A stretch of 64,000 nt of DNA from Liolophura sinensis (lineage: Eukaryota; Mollusca; Polyplacophora; Chitonida; Chitonidae), in assembly GCF_032854445.1 (NCBI RefSeq), contig NC_088301.1, positions 35,017,187-35,081,186 on the forward strand. Reading direction: 5' to 3'. Under the pieces are notes generated by a model. The model saw only the letters and a list, made by a program, of their open reading frames with translations. It had not been told where the DNA came from and did not search any database. Positions 37,018-56,600 of this stretch are shown here, in pieces (the stretch's first letter is position 1; each line of letters opens with the position of its first letter). The translations under genes and the position numbers were made by a program.

Positions 37018-39576
37018 CTATCCCTGGTCTGTTAATAATATATATATACGAATTTGGGGATTGCTCAATCTTAAACAAGAAGTCCAAAGTCCAAACAGGC
37101 TAACCAACACCACTGTCTGATAAGGTCAGGTGAAAGAACAAAGAAGAAAATAAAAAACACGAGTATGGTCGTCATCATTGGCCATGCACAAGCCATGTGA
37201 CTACAGGTTTGTTACCTTATGGGCACCTCGACGCAATGCTCTGAAACATGCATATGTCAGGTCTACCCGTCATGTTATTACACTATGGGTACCATTTGCT
37301 ACCAATAATGTAATAATGTTACACTACACTCACAAAGAATCTCGAAGGATTGAATAAACTGATTTATATGTTTGATTGGTATTTTACGCCACATCCAAGA
37401 ATATTTCATTTATGCGACGGCGACCAACCACATGATGGAAGGAAACCGAGCACAGACTAGATCAAACCCGACACAATCCGCAGGTTGCTGGTCAAAGCAT
37501 TATAACAGTTAATTTCATGTATAAATAGTGTTTTGATCCTTTATGTATTATATATACATATTATGAATATAGCAAATTATTAATGCTGAAGCCGACATAG
37601 AGAATGTCAAAATTAGCACACAAGGATGATATTTTAAAAAAACACACAATTCTTTTCATAATTTGATTTCCGATCGCAATACTAAGTCTTGGCGCTAAAT
37701 CAGTTAAGTGAAAAAAGTATAAACGTGGCAGACATGATTCAGAATAGAGCAGAAAGTAACAAAGAACCCCTGCCAAAAAGAATCTAGTTAATAGATGACT
37801 GCTCTGCTATCATGTGCTATTTTGTTCAATCACCTTGATATTTCACTCATACTTTGTGTGACAATTTGTTCTTGCTATCAAACAGGTTACCAATATCTAT
37901 GACTAATTTGTGGCATAAACTGACAATTATTATCCAGGTTATACAGGTTTAGATATCCTGAGCTGTATTATGCTGGGAATTATGTTTCATTCACGACTGA
38001 GAGGTTTACGTAGAGCACCTGTATAACACACAACAGCAAGCAGAGTAAAACAAGAAAAGCAAGAACAATGTGATACTTGGCAAATTGTAACATATAGACG
38101 GTCGTATTCAGTTTACCTCTCATAGAGTTTTATAACAAAAGGCTATTTAACTTATAAGACTGTAAGTTTCATGAGTGAATAAAAGAGAAATGTCCGTAGT
38201 GAACCACAAACTTTTGAAAAGTAACTTTCCCATAAGTGATGCACATTGTTTACACGCAGAGCAATTTCAACACATGCTCCATAATGCTGGGAGACAAATA
38301 ATCAATGAGCATATATGCCTCCTAAATGGTACTTTGGGTCGCGTCACTGCAAACCCTGGATGAGAACACTAAAGGCACTGGAATCTCTAAAATTTCTTAT
38401 TTTAGACACATTGGGTGTCTTGCAATTCATATGTAACCATCTCGCCATGACGCGGATCTACATTTCAGCGGTAATGACATGTTTTGATAGAACAGAGTTC
38501 TGAGAGTTGTTTCCCCTTAATCTTCTCTCTTTCTAAACTTTTCAGTACATTTTCATGTACAACAGACACGTAAGCCGATTAACACAAGACATGTAACCTG
38601 TATTTTTGCCGTGTGATTGTCCACAGTAGGCCTAATGTGATTTAAACTATACTTTTAGTTTCATTTCATGTAGGTGTAGAGGTTTGTCCAAGGAGTTTGA
38701 TGTATGCTTGCAAGCTGTTGTAAAATAATGTTGGCCTATGTACGTTACCACTTTCGGCCGCCTATACCCAGGCTCTGATACAGGATACTTCTGGCTTAAG
38801 AGATGAGAAGAAACAACACATTTTAACATTTATTGAATTTTGAGCCTTGCTTTATTTCTTTGTACCACGTTACCGCCATACCATGTATACATAATGTAAT
38901 ATATATCTTAAGATTGTTGCAAGCACCACAAGAGACAAAATTTATAAATTCCAAAGCAAGACTACACGTACATGTATATGAAGATGGAAGACAAAAATTC
39001 TCCACAATAACTGTTTGAATCGCATATATGTATATCTTTATATATTTAAAGCCTGTTTTCGTACCTAATTTCCAACTAGAGAGCGCCATTTCTGACAATG
39101 ATTAAAGCACTGTTCCTTTTCATTACGACTGTCCAGTTGAAAAGCCTTGTTGGATTTAGAAAATTAGACACGCTATCCTGGCCTCGATATAAAGGCTATC
39201 TCTTTGTGAGAAAACTCCTTGTCAACTAAGTATCTAGCAAACAGTCTTGCAAATATTAACATCATTGCAAAAGAAAATATATCGACGCCTACCTTCTTCT
39301 TGAATAGAATTTCTTTCAATTTTTTCTGTTCTCCATTTGAAAATCTTTATATTATATCATCTGACATCTATTTGACGTTTAGGCAAAGACGTATAAGGCA
39401 AGTCATAGATAATTAAATTTTTTCGGGCATGGAAAACAAGTGCGAGAGATGGACAAATACAGTTCATCTCTATACCCGAAAATAGGTTTGTAACGAGTCA
39501 CAAATGTTATATAGCCTACGATATTGACCAGTAAAGCAGAATGATAGAGTTTCAGGATGATACCATCACACGACGT
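37018..39576. other. region 3' of beta-tubulin gene 1, no gene seen
   Basis: Contains a reverse family-A copy (37371-37495). Part of the right end must be the 3' UTR of tubulin gene 1, but I find no minus-strand AATAAA in the ~500 bp after its stop. The nearest is near 38829-38854. Confidence 0.4.
37371..37495 (-). repeat. family-A repeat, reverse orientation
   Basis: The plus strand reads TTTGATTGGTATTTTACGCC, then AAGAATATTTCATTTATGCGACGG, GGAAACCGAGC and CCGCAGGTTGCTG: the complement of family A in order. Confidence 0.7.
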
Positions 39577-46126
<6,550 letters not shown>

Positions 46127-46288
46127 TATGCTCAACCCTTTAAACGCCTTCTCGGTTGTACGCGATGTCCCTGACACAGATCCGACGGAAGAGGCTGGAA
46201 GCTGCTGCTGTTTTTACTGCAGCCAATTATTTCCTGGGCCGTTGGGTTTGTCGGTTAGCTGAACTCTTTCGGCTGTATGGTCGCTGAA

Positions 46289-46294
46289 TATATA
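46289..46294 (-). promoter_or_regulatory. candidate TATA box of beta-tubulin gene 1
   Basis: TATATA on the minus strand, about 165 bp before the ATG. An initiator-like TTCAGCT lies about 30 bp downstream (near 46260), which would give a ~135-nt leader. Spacing is right but no transcript evidence is available. Confidence 0.4.
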
Positions 46295-48693
46295 CTGTAC
46301 CAGTTCAGTGTACCATGCACCCTCCGTTCGTTTATGCAGATGTTTCCACTAAAACCACATTGAGCGCTGATTCAGTTCGCCGACAGGGACGCCTCACTCA
46401 CCCGGAGTCTGGGCATAATCATCCCTCCGCTGAGATCACTCTCGCACTATGTTATGTTCTCTGATAATGCATGGATTCACTGAGTCATCGCCGGCTAGTA
46501 CTGGGATGTTGATAGCGAATGTGATAAACGGAACGCGAAACAAACCCAGGCTTAGCTCTACCGCCATGGCGATTAGAGTCTTTCGGAGTGACAAGTCATC
46601 CCGCCGTCATGGAAAATTGAACGGATACACATGCTTTTATCCAAAAAAAAAAAGAATCTGGTTAGAAATGCAGTACCGTAAAATATATACCACGCAGTCT
46701 GTTAGATTGAGGCATTCACTGGGGACATAGTGTATACCTATGTAAGAATGAATTAAACACTCAATCCGTCATCTGTTTTGTTTCATTGGCTTTCAGACAA
46801 CTATCTTTGTAGTGATTAGCCATCATTAGATGCTGGGTAGACAAAGCATTTTTCAAAAAATGATATGAATTTACATTACATTCTTAGAGGCTCACTTGTA
46901 ATATATGAAATCATATACACTCCTACATCATTACTTTGCCCACATTTTCCCATAATTAAAAACAAATCAACAGATCAATATCTACCGGGTATATTTCATT
47001 ATCAGCTACGTCTTCACATAAATTTTAGCGAATTTGTTGTTGGTATTGTTAATATTACAGTAATACTGGGAAACTCATATCCAGAGTTCATAAATGTATG
47101 CAGTTACTTCCCCTGATCTTCAGACGCCAACAGACACCCTACAAAACGAACTGCCTTTAAACGATTGCTCTGCTACTTTTTTTTGTTCCTATCTTTTAGA
47201 TATTAAACAGTTTTTCTCTGAGACGACAATGTTAAGATATATTTACACAGGAAACCCGTCATCTGTCGGAGTGAAAACGAAAATGAATAGAGAACATTAA
47301 ATTTGCTACATAACCTCTTTTTGGTGAGTTTTTAGTCCAGTTAACAAACGCATGACCTTTTCAAAGGTTTAAGCTGGTAAATTATCTTCATTATTGTTGT
47401 TCAAAGCAAATATCATTATATTTCACTAATTTACCGTCAACATGCAACCAAACTATGCCAAAATGAGGTTTCTAAAGATCAACAGTCAACAAGCAAAAAG
47501 ATTATGCTAAAATGCCGGTTCTTAATCAAATCACAAAGAGCAAATCTTGCTAACAATTAACTTCTGTAACTCATGTTCTCACTCACATTGAATCTGAGTA
47601 TAGTATTTTGCCATATAACTATCTTTTGATATCAAAAAACTATTAAATACCATAAAATTTAAATTTAGGTTTGAAAATATTAGGTGAAGTATATGCTTAG
47701 AGCTCCTTTGAGAACACAAAAATTGGGGATACGGATAGATGATAAAGCGTTACATACGGTTTTTGTCTTTAATAGCATTTAACATACCCAAACGTATCAA
47801 TGCGCATTGTCCATCCCCACTCTGTGAGACGGTTATTTCTCAAAAATGAAGCCTGAACAATAACCAGTGTTCATAGTGACATTGTATATTTGGACACTGA
47901 GTTGCTATTTAGAGATATTTATAACATCAGAGGGTCATCAAAACACAACTGTCATGAACGTTTATCTTCAGTGCACTAGGAACTTTCATAAACTTAACGC
48001 ATGGTGCATCTGCCCTCAACCTAATTAGTGCAGAACACAAAATAATAACATGAAATCTGCAAATGTTTGACCTGAAGCTGGTCTGATGTGAACAATATTT
48101 TGCATACATTATAACATAGTAACTAAAAGCAGCGTAACTGATGCGCATCGAAGTTGGGCTCATCTCCTTAATAGACACTTAACAATGTGCGTGAGAACTT
48201 CAATGTCGTTTCTTCGTATTGAACTTAATGTAGAAAAATTTTCAACCAGTACACTCTCAAAATTACTCACAGTAAGTTTCGGCGTGAAATATAAATTAAC
48301 ACAGCTTGGTACGACAAAGAAATGAATGGCTAGCAAATTAACATTGAAATATGTTGGTAGCATAATAGCCAATGCTTTTTGCGGTAAAATTTCACCACCA
48401 TGTTTGACAGACTACGCATCCTCCAGGAAGTCAATATCAGATGTCTGGTCTCGGATCACGGTGTAGATTGTGTCATCACATAAAGTCCTGATTTGCTGGT
48501 CATTTACGTTTTTTCTTTACAGCTTACACATTGTACAAATTGACAAATTGACGGTGTTTAGTCAATTTGAGGCGTATCTCAGTGTTGGCTTGTCTTTACA
48601 GATAATGAGTTTACTAGAAAATAAATATCCCCAATTGTCGTATCAATGAAATATATATAAGAGTTACTGTTTGGGAATACCATTTTGTTTCCT

Positions 48694-48699
48694 TTTATT
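48694..48699 (-). terminator. poly(A) signal close to beta-tubulin gene 2 stop
   Basis: Minus-strand AATAAA only about 10 nt after the TAA stop. If used, the 3' UTR would be unusually short; a more distal signal could equally be used. Confidence 0.3.
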
Positions 48700-48708
48700 A
48701 AAAATATC

Positions 48709-49536
48709 TTAAGGTGCTTCCTCTTCGCCCTCTTCTTCGTCGTCTTCATCTAAGTAGGCATCATCGTCCGCGGTTGCGTCTTGGTACTGCTGGTATTCTG
48801 ACACCAAGTCGTTCATGTTGGACTCGGCTTCAGTAAACTCCATCTCGTCCATACCCTCACCGGTGTACCAATGGAGGAAAGCTTTACGCCGAAACATGGC
48901 TGTGAACTGCTCGGAGACTCTTTTGAACAGTTCCTGAATAGCAGTGTTATTGCCCAAGAACGTGGCAGACATTTTGAGTCCCTTCGGTGGGATGTCACAG
49001 ACGGCTGTTTTTACATTATTCGGAATCCATTCCACAAAGTAACTGCTGTTTTTGTTTTGTACGTTCAAGATTTGTTCGTCAACTTCTTTCATGGAGACGC
49101 GGCCACGGAAAATGGCAGCGACTGTAAGATAACGGCCATGAAGAGGATCGCAGGCGGCCATCATGTTTCGCGATTCAAACATCTGCTGGGTGAGTTCAGG
49201 TACAGTCAGTGCTCGGTATTGGACGCTGCCTCTTGACGTCAAGGGAGCAAACCCTGTCATGAAGAAGTGTAGTCGAGGAAACGGTACCATATTTACGGCC
49301 AACTTTCGCAAATCTGCGTTCAGTTGGCCTGGAAATCGTAGACAAGTGGTCATTCCCGACATTGCTATGGAAACAAGATGATTCAAGTCGCCATAAGTTG
49401 GTGTTTTCAATTTCAGTGTCCGAAAACAGATATCGTACAGAGCCTCGTTGTCAATGCAGAAGGTTTCGTCTGTGTTCTCCACTAACTGATGAACTGATAA
49501 AACTGCGTTGTAGGGCTCGACAACTGTATCAGACAC
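48709..49536 (-). CDS. TUBB: beta-tubulin gene 2 exon 4
   Basis: 828 nt from [17 protein letters not shown] to the stop. Acceptor ATTTGCAG. A segment around 48842-48915 is nearly identical to gene 3. Confidence 0.95.
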   Translation of the reverse strand: MSDTVVEPYNAVLSVHQLVENTDETFCIDNEALYDICFRTLKLKTPTYGDLNHLVSIAMSGMTTCLRFPGQLNADLRKLAVNMVPFPRLHFFMTGFAPLTSRGSVQYRALTVPELTQQMFESRNMMAACDPLHGRYLTVAAIFRGRVSMKEVDEQILNVQNKNSSYFVEWIPNNVKTAVCDIPPKGLKMSATFLGNNTAIQELFKRVSEQFTAMFRRKAFLHWYTGEGMDEMEFTEAESNMNDLVSEYQQYQDATADDDAYLDEDDEEEGEEEAP

Positions 49537-52500
49537 CTGCAAATATAGAAAATGCAAACAGGCAGATTATACATTTGCTGCTGTGTGTAAATTACAAAAT
49601 TTGTTAAATTATTGGACTGTCATGCATTGTGTTCCACGTTTATTATTATCTCCCATGTCAGTCTACAAGAAAGGTGGGTCTTCCAGCAAGCTGCGAATGG
49701 TCGTGGGATTTCCCCGGGCTCTGCAATGTTTCTCCGATCATAACGCTGGTCGCTTCGGTGATATATTAGCCTCCGCCTCGAAGTCGGGAGGCCCCGGGAT
49801 CGAACCCGTCTCGGGTCAACTCAAAGATTTTAAAAGTGGTACTTGTTGCTACCTAGCTTGTCTCTCAGCACTGAGAGGTTAAAGGAAGGAAACATGACTG
49901 TTTGGCCCGGTGTCAGTATAATCTGACTGGGTGGGATGTCATGTCTGGTGTCTTTGGCGGTATGGAAACCCCCTACCACAAGAATAATATGTATATGTAC
50001 ACAAACGTAATAACTCGTCATCATATGACTGAAAAATTATTAAGTACGACGTTAAACTCAAAGCATACATACATAAATATAACATTATGTGTGTACATAT
50101 ATTTTGTACCGGTGCCAATATATTTTCGAAACAAGAGCCTTTTGTTTAACAGTCAGTACTGGATAACATAGCAAGGCAGTTGAAGCTGTTCTATTACCTT
50201 AGGAGAAGGCATTACTGAGAAAGTATTCATAATCCGGTCGGGGTACTCTTCTCGCACTTTACTTATAAGAAGGGTTCCTAGTCCCGATCCAGTTCCGCCT
50301 CCCAGAGAATGGGCCAGCTGGAATCCTTGCAGGCAATCACAGTTCTCTCCCTCCTTGCGGATAACGTCTAGAATAGAGTCCACTAACTCGGCCCCCTCTG
50401 TGTAATGACCCTTTGCCCAGTTGTTACCTGCCCCTGTTTGACCAAAGACGAAGTTGTCAGGCCTAAAGAGGGAGCCGTATGGACCACATTTGACCGCGTC
50501 CATGGTACCGGGCTCCAGATCGACCAGAATGCACCTCGGGACATATTTACCACCTGTTAAGGCAATGAATATATGGCAGTAAAATAAGGTGAAGCCACTG
50601 ATTTAAAAACTGAAGTAGAAGCATTACAATATCATTTTCACATAAAGACCTGGATATTCAGATTCATGGATTTTGTACCAATTATTATAGATTTGATCTA
50701 TAGATATCAAAACTGGAGTACTTAACGCTTTTGTAATATCCTTTTCAGTTATGTTTGCACTTTTTCATGACATAATTTAACCTTGATGACAAAATGGTCT
50801 GATAGAAAGCAGATAAGCAAGCCAAGCAAAGCAAGGCATAACTTGTGCGAAGTTGCATTTCATGATGTAAAACAAGATTGTACTCTGCCATGTTTCAGCT
50901 AGGCTTACAAATCTGGGTCAAGCATCCTTGGAATGTTTAGAGCTACGGAGCCCTATTTATTTATGCTTTAGAGCAGCAAGATGATTTCGAAAGACTGACT
51001 GTATGTACCAAAAAATTCTAGCACGCGTATAGTTAAAGCTAAGTTACATCAAAACACATTTATACACAATGTAATCCGTTTTGTTTTGATTGTATTTCAC
51101 GTCATTTTATCCTAACATAATATAAATGATAGATTTTGTCTTCTTGCAATGATATTATAGGCAACGTATCAACAAAAATCTCTCAGGTCAGCAATATGTT
51201 ATACATGTCGCATTTTGTAAGAGAATCATTGCCATATTCTACGTTATGCATGTATGCAATGTTTCATTCAACCTTGAAAATGAGGCACTGATTAAATTGT
51301 TTTATTTTATCTCCACTTTGCTCACCTTACCGCTTTAGCAAGAGTGATTTCGCTGAATTGTGGGCCCCATAATGAATGCTTTGTTAGAGAGCGGTGTCTC
51401 AGCTAATTTACCTGTTGCTTCATTGTAGTAGACGTTCAACCGTTCCAGCTGAAGATCGGAGTCACCCCGGTATATCCCTGTGGGGTCAAGGCCGTGTTCA
51501 TCCGATATCACTTCCCAGAACTGAAGAAGAAAAAGAAACTCGCTAAAACTGAGGATGCATACCCCCCATGAAATCTGTGAGACACACCACCCATTGTTAA
51601 ATCTATGTTATCTATTTGTATGAGAGTTCGGAGGCTATAAACAGCACCATTGTCCATTTAGTGTTAATGTCAAGGACAAACATAGTTAAAATTTCTCCTC
51701 AGGCTAGCTGTCTTTCACGTATTGATGTTCTTCATTATTTTTTTATAAAGCCTAAACCTTTAACACTATGCTCCTTACACTTTAATGAACATAAGAGACC
51801 GAATGAGTTATATTTAAATCTTTAAAGTATTCTACATGCATTGCTATTTAATTCTGTTTTCCAGTGCTGAGCTTTAGATGACGAAAAGACAAAGGATTTA
51901 AATTTGGTGACTTCATCAGACGATACATACATAACGGCTGCATTTATTCACGGACAGATTTGCTGGATAATTCTTTTTTCTTTTTGCTTGTTAGGTTAAC
52001 TAATCAATTCAGTATCTATGAAAATCGTCAAACGTGTCCATCTGACCAGTGCTCTTATCACGTGCCCGCTGTCTCGGATGCCCCAGCATTTTTTTCGTTA
52101 CGACTTTAGGAAATAGTTAACTAAGTATATGTATGTGTATATAATGTAATATGTAAATAAAGAAATATACATTATAATTTATATAGCTAAAGAAGACTCC
52201 ACTAAGCTCGGATACGCCAGATTGCACTAATTCCTCCGGTAATTTTGCGGCAAATAAAACTAAGACCAGTCTAATTTGAATTTGCCGGTGTTTTGCTGTT
52301 TGCGATGTGTACAGGGTTATTGTAAGGTTCGTGTATTTCTGGCTAGTTTAGCAGACTGGGATCTCATCCGACAAGTCCCACTCAGCAGCTTCTTAGCATG
52401 ATTCACCAGGTGTGTAACACTCAAGTGACACATCCTTTAAGCAGCCAGGTAAATTAGGCCAGGTGGATAAAAAGGCAAGCGAGAGATAAAACGAGTTTGC

Positions 52501-54674
52501 AGTAAAGAGAGGCGGGTTGGAAATTGAGAGCGAGCCTCAGTTCGTGTGTATTGAGACAAACGCACACGACTTGCCATTAAGAACCAGACCAGTCTCAACA
52601 CTGGAGACTAACCAGCAGGTTAACCTTTAGAAATGAAAGACTACTAAAAATACGTATTTATTCTAGTGACTTCCATCGCCGCTTCGCCTTTGTTGTTTTT
52701 CTCTTTCAGTTCTCACTGTAACACTGGTTCATCTTTCATACGTGTTTTTGCAATCAGGTTTGCATGTCATCTTTTTAGCATAGAACTACATTTCATGCGT
52801 GAAGAAGACTAGTATTACGCCCACCCACTTGTCTTAGTACGTTTTGTTTTCAGTGACATACTTACATGCCTACAGCTATCGTTTTTCGTAACTTTTACAC
52901 TGGTAGAGTTACGCTTTTACACTGTAGTTTTTCATTCGATCGAGTATGTATTCTCTTTCCATAATATAAAATACTATGTAGCGATTTACCTGAAATTATA
53001 TAGCATTTGTCTAAAATTGTGAGTTGCTCAGTGATTTAACCATGGATATGTAGCAATTGGTAACAAATATGATGTATATGTATTTAGTAGAAGTAGGGGT
53101 GTGAATAATCTAGCTTTCTCATTTCAATCCACGCATGCTGATATTCTATTACAGTCCTGTATGTGATACCTTACACCATGGCCAGGTGTAATAATACGCT
53201 GTCACTATTCACAAGTTTTGGTTTCAGACCAGTTTACACTCAGTGGATATTTTACCACCATGCACTGCTTTCAGTTACATGTATGTGTATGGCTAAAGAG
53301 AGAGTATCTTATCCCGCATAACAATACAGTTGTTGGGAGGAATGTCTCTCTCCGCTCCTTGATTGTATCCTCTGTCAGTGAGATAAACTTGCTCTGTAAA
53401 GCGGGTCACTATTTTCACCTGTGAATGCATTACGTACCCAAATACTGTACGTGAGAACATGATAGGTAGGATGGTATATGGTTTGCCAAGTATACCTCTG
53501 CACTTGGGTTATAGGTAGGGTGTAATTATATTAAATACAGGCATATCGATACATGTATATATTGCTTAATGCCCACCGACTGAGGACCACTTAATGTAAC
53601 GTTTAAATTAACCTCCTGTTTAGTTCATAGCTTACATAACTTTGCATGTTTAACCAGCATTATCTTTTCTAGCCTGCAAAGCAAATAAACGCTATATATA
53701 TGCTATACCCATGGCAAGTATCGCATCCACATTCGTACACGTTGTCCAAAGGCCAATAATGAGGATAAGCATGACTCATTCTGCATAATTCGATACATAA
53801 ACCATAACAACACCATAGTTTAGACAATACAGATGTTACATGTAACAACAAAGTGGAAATACAATACTTAACACCCTTGTCAAGCCCCTGCATTTGTATG
53901 GTATGTGAACCCGTTTTGGCTTTATTACAGGATAGTTGGCCTAAATCAACATTCACCAACAGTTACACATCAACATTGCGTGTGAACTGACGGTATGCAC
54001 GAAGCTTACATGCAGCTGAATTCTGTAGTTTTACATATCAGATATGTATCTATAATATTGCATGTTTGCTTGCCTAGCAGATAGTTCACTTATCACGGTT
54101 AACGGCGTATAAGTCCATAAAACATGCTAACTAAATCAAAAACATGTGAAGGATGATTTTTAAGGGTGAATTCTGCAAGGACGCATTCATATGGTGTAAA
54201 AATCCTATATGGCACTTTGCAGCATGAAAAGTTACGTCATGGGGCATATCTCTGGTCCATTTATCCATGACAAAAAAAAAACTCCACGTCGCTCCGAATG
54301 TAACAACTAGACAAACGTTTCAACGCATAAGGACATGACCTCTAACATCAACAATTCTTTCCCAAATTCTCCAAAAGTTGTGAAGCATTAAAAAAAGGCC
54401 AGTTAAGCTCAACCGTCACTCGGAAAGGTATTCAGTGATATTATGAAAGCAAAACTAAATCAAGCAGTAAGTTTAACCCAGGTTTGTAATTTTGTTAACA
54501 TTATACCTGTTGTTTCTTCATGTAGTTAAATACAGCCCTGAGTTGTAAGATAATTTGAAGGTTAAATTAGTGCATAGCACTTGATAAATTGCATTATCGA
54601 AATTGACCTTATCCTACCTTAGATCCGATCTGATTACCGCACTGGCCGGCCTGGATGTGAACAATTTCTCTCAT
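48709..54674 (-). CDS. TUBB: beta-tubulin, gene 2 of the tandem cluster, divergent isotype (449 aa)
   Basis: Exons on the minus strand are 54618-54674, 51412-51520, 50198-50553 and 48709-49536 (1350 nt), with the same three intron positions as gene 1. All core motifs are intact: [25 protein letters not shown]239 in [11 protein letters not shown], and E198/F200. Exon 3 carries several substitutions at otherwise conserved sites: C63 (VPRCILVDL), A75/K77/C78 (MDAVKCG), T95 (FGQTGAG), A136 (FQLAHS) and Leu for Met after GTGSG. The tail ends [19 protein letters not shown], unlike its neighbours. It looks functional and specialised rather than a pseudogene: no stops, no frameshifts, good splice sites. 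Intron 3 holds a composite SINE. Confidence 0.95.
49671..49765 (+). repeat. family-A 5'/middle part joined to a family-B SINE
   Basis: GTGGGTCTTCCAGCAAGCTG, then GAATGGTCGTGGG, CCCCGGGCTCTGC and CATAACGCTGGTCGCTTCGG match family A. Where family A should continue GTATAAGTGAAATATTC, family-B sequence begins instead. Confidence 0.65.
49766..49965 (+). repeat. tRNA-headed SINE-like element (family B), copy 2
   Basis: Shows CCTCGAAGTCGGGAGGCCCC, GGGATCGAACCCG (B-box-like), CTCAGCACTGAGAGGTTAAA and TGTTTGGCCCGGTGTCAGTA, then a longer tail GGTGTCTTTGGCGGTATGG than copy 1. It sits antisense in intron 3 of beta-tubulin gene 2. Confidence 0.7.
50198..50553 (-). CDS. TUBB: beta-tubulin gene 2 exon 3
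   Basis: 356 nt from [16 protein letters not shown] to FSVMPSPK. Acceptor CCTTAACAG, donor GTAATA. This exon carries most of the isotype-specific changes. Confidence 0.95.
51412..51520 (-). CDS. TUBB: beta-tubulin gene 2 exon 2
   Basis: 109 nt, [20 protein letters not shown] through YYNEATG. Acceptor TTCTTCAG, donor GTAAAT. Confidence 0.95.
51521..54617 (-). other. intron 1 of beta-tubulin gene 2
   Basis: A 3.1-kb AT-rich intron. I see no repeat copy or coding exon in it. Confidence 0.6.
54618..54674 (-). CDS. TUBB: beta-tubulin gene 2 exon 1
   Basis: 57 nt, the same 19 amino acids as gene 1 exon 1 but with different silent bases. Donor GTAGGA. Confidence 0.95.
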
Positions 54675-54989
54675 GTCGAAGTTTAAGGGTATTCTCAGTA
54701 TCCGCGGTTGGAAATGTGAAGACACCAGTCCAAAGAGCTTCAGAGATGTACAGGGGAAGGAGGAGGCAGTAACTCTTTGCTCAGGTATGTCAGAGACGCC
54801 AGGTGAAGCGGTGAAGGGCGAGGGCCGGCAACTGGTCGGACGTGTTTACCGGGCTGAAGTCAATGAAGGACGGCGGCGATATCCTATCTACATGTCATCC
54901 TAACCCATTTACGCCAACTGTCAAAGTCCGGATGACGTATCGCCAGACTCTCGGCTGGCAAGCAAAGATTGATGTCAGCGTGCCTTCCT

Positions 54990-54999
54990 GTCACGTGAC
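54990..54999. promoter_or_regulatory. GTCACGTGAC palindrome upstream of beta-tubulin gene 2
   Basis: A perfect 10-bp palindrome with a CACGTG E-box core, of the type bound by USF/TFE bHLH-zip factors, 316 bp before the gene 2 ATG. Functional relevance is inferred from position only. Confidence 0.3.
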
Positions 55000-56289
55000 C
55001 GTTTAACCAAGTGACAAAATACATGCCTATATTGAAGTACCATATTTAATCGTTTTGACAATTCATAAGCTGTATGTCGTGTTAGACTGCACATTGCATG
55101 CATCTGGTGGCAGATTAAAACAAATCCATTAATGTTTGACTGTTTTTTCTACTGCATCCAAAACGCATACTCTTAATTGGTAGACGCCATTGTTTTATGC
55201 CGTCCAATTTGTCTGTACATTGGACTAATGGGAGGTAAACAGCTTATTGACAATGTGTTTTTCTTAAGTCAGTGTTGGTCAAAAAAATCTACGCCCTCAC
55301 CCCTCGCTATGCCCCATTGCTATATCAACATATCAGTTAAACAATTAATGAATAGTCATCGGTAATTAATATCACCCAAGTCAGAAATTATTAATATAAT
55401 GAGACTAGCATCGACAGCATGGAATATATAGTCCCAGTTTTACTAAGATTTAATTTCTTATGAAGGACAGAAGTTAACTCAATAAGAGCTTATTTCTGCA
55501 TAACGTTTGGTACAAATGACGAGGTAGAATTTCGAAATTCATTTTCATTAACATGGCTAAGTAAAGCATCTGTCCTAATGTAAAATTTGCGAATCAAATG
55601 ATAAAGAGGGTTACATAACCAAAGTTACATCCAAACAGAGCAATGATACCTATACAGCTAGGATTCTGTCCATGATGATATTTATTCTTTCATAACGTGT
55701 CTATTATAATTAAACACGCAGAACTTTTATATATTTATTTATTATTTAGGTGGAGGAATTTGGAACGGCCGTGGTAAATCAGTGCCCTTTGCTAAATACC
55801 TTGCAATCTTTTTTACTTAATGTCGTATAGTTCAAGTGGCGACAGAAGGATTTGAGGCCGCGGCCTCACTGACCTGGGATCTGAAGATCGCAGCGAGTAA
55901 GCGTTTTATCTTAGACAGTGAGCGGATTGGATGTTTTCAGCAGAGCGTCAAATTTATCTGTATACCCAACAAAGCACATAATCAGTAACTCCGATCAGAT
56001 GCAAACAGGAAAGTCCCTATCAAAAGCATTCAAATGAATCAGAGAATATCTCTCCTCTATAAATGAGTTTATCCATACACAAAAACTCTATTAAACCACA
56101 TTATATGACAAGGTTCAGAGTTCATTGTCAGTTTTCATTCGTATTTGCAATATAAAGTATATATTTAGTCCAAAGTCATGTACACAAAATTGTAATTGTA
56201 AACGTAAGTTCTGTGAACAATTCATGACTCGTTTGTCAGAATTATTCGTTTGTGTGTCAGGAGTAGTTTGTTTGTACAACGGTGGTTAG

Positions 56290-56600
56290 GTATAAACAGC
56301 GTGTCCTAGAAGTCGTGCACCATCCTGATTTTCATTTTTTTTCTGTGTTTCAGATTTAATACTGATTTTAAATTTTGTTCTCTCTTTCAGAGTTAATTAT
56401 TGCTAATAAACTAACAGTACAAGAAAGAGTTGAATTGGTTTTTATGTTTGGAAGAGATGGGGCAACACACCGCTCTGTAGCTCAAGCGACTTAAGAACAG
56501 ATCACATTGTTCGGTTTCTTTAAGTTCACTGCTATCAATAAATACTTCGGAAGTTTAAAAGAAAAGACAACACTAGACCAAATATATACATGTATATGCA
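56290..56600 (+). pseudogene. broken transposase-associated helix-turn-helix fragment
   Basis: Codons at 56411-56494 read LTVQERVELVFMFGRDGATH, then RSVAQAT and a stop. This fits the N-terminal helix-turn-helix (DUF4817-like) found on many invertebrate DNA-transposon proteins. A shifted frame further on (around 56535-56580) gives LRKFKRKDNTRP, like the segment that normally follows. Upstream, GTGTCCTAGAAGTCGTGCACC may be part of the element's end. Stops and frame shifts show it is dead. Confidence 0.4.

Larger units (their letters stand above)
46127..48708. other. spacer between tubulin genes 1 and 2
   Basis: Holds the gene 1 promoter at its left end and the gene 2 3' UTR at its right end. 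The open frame 46449-46730 (+) is divergent from gene 1 but has no recognisable motif. Nothing else stands out. Confidence 0.5.

Noticed and set aside
54673-54903. Plus-strand 76-codon frame starting opposite the gene 2 start codon
   Set aside because: Starts inside the complement of the ATG and runs through the promoter region; no motif, no splice context.
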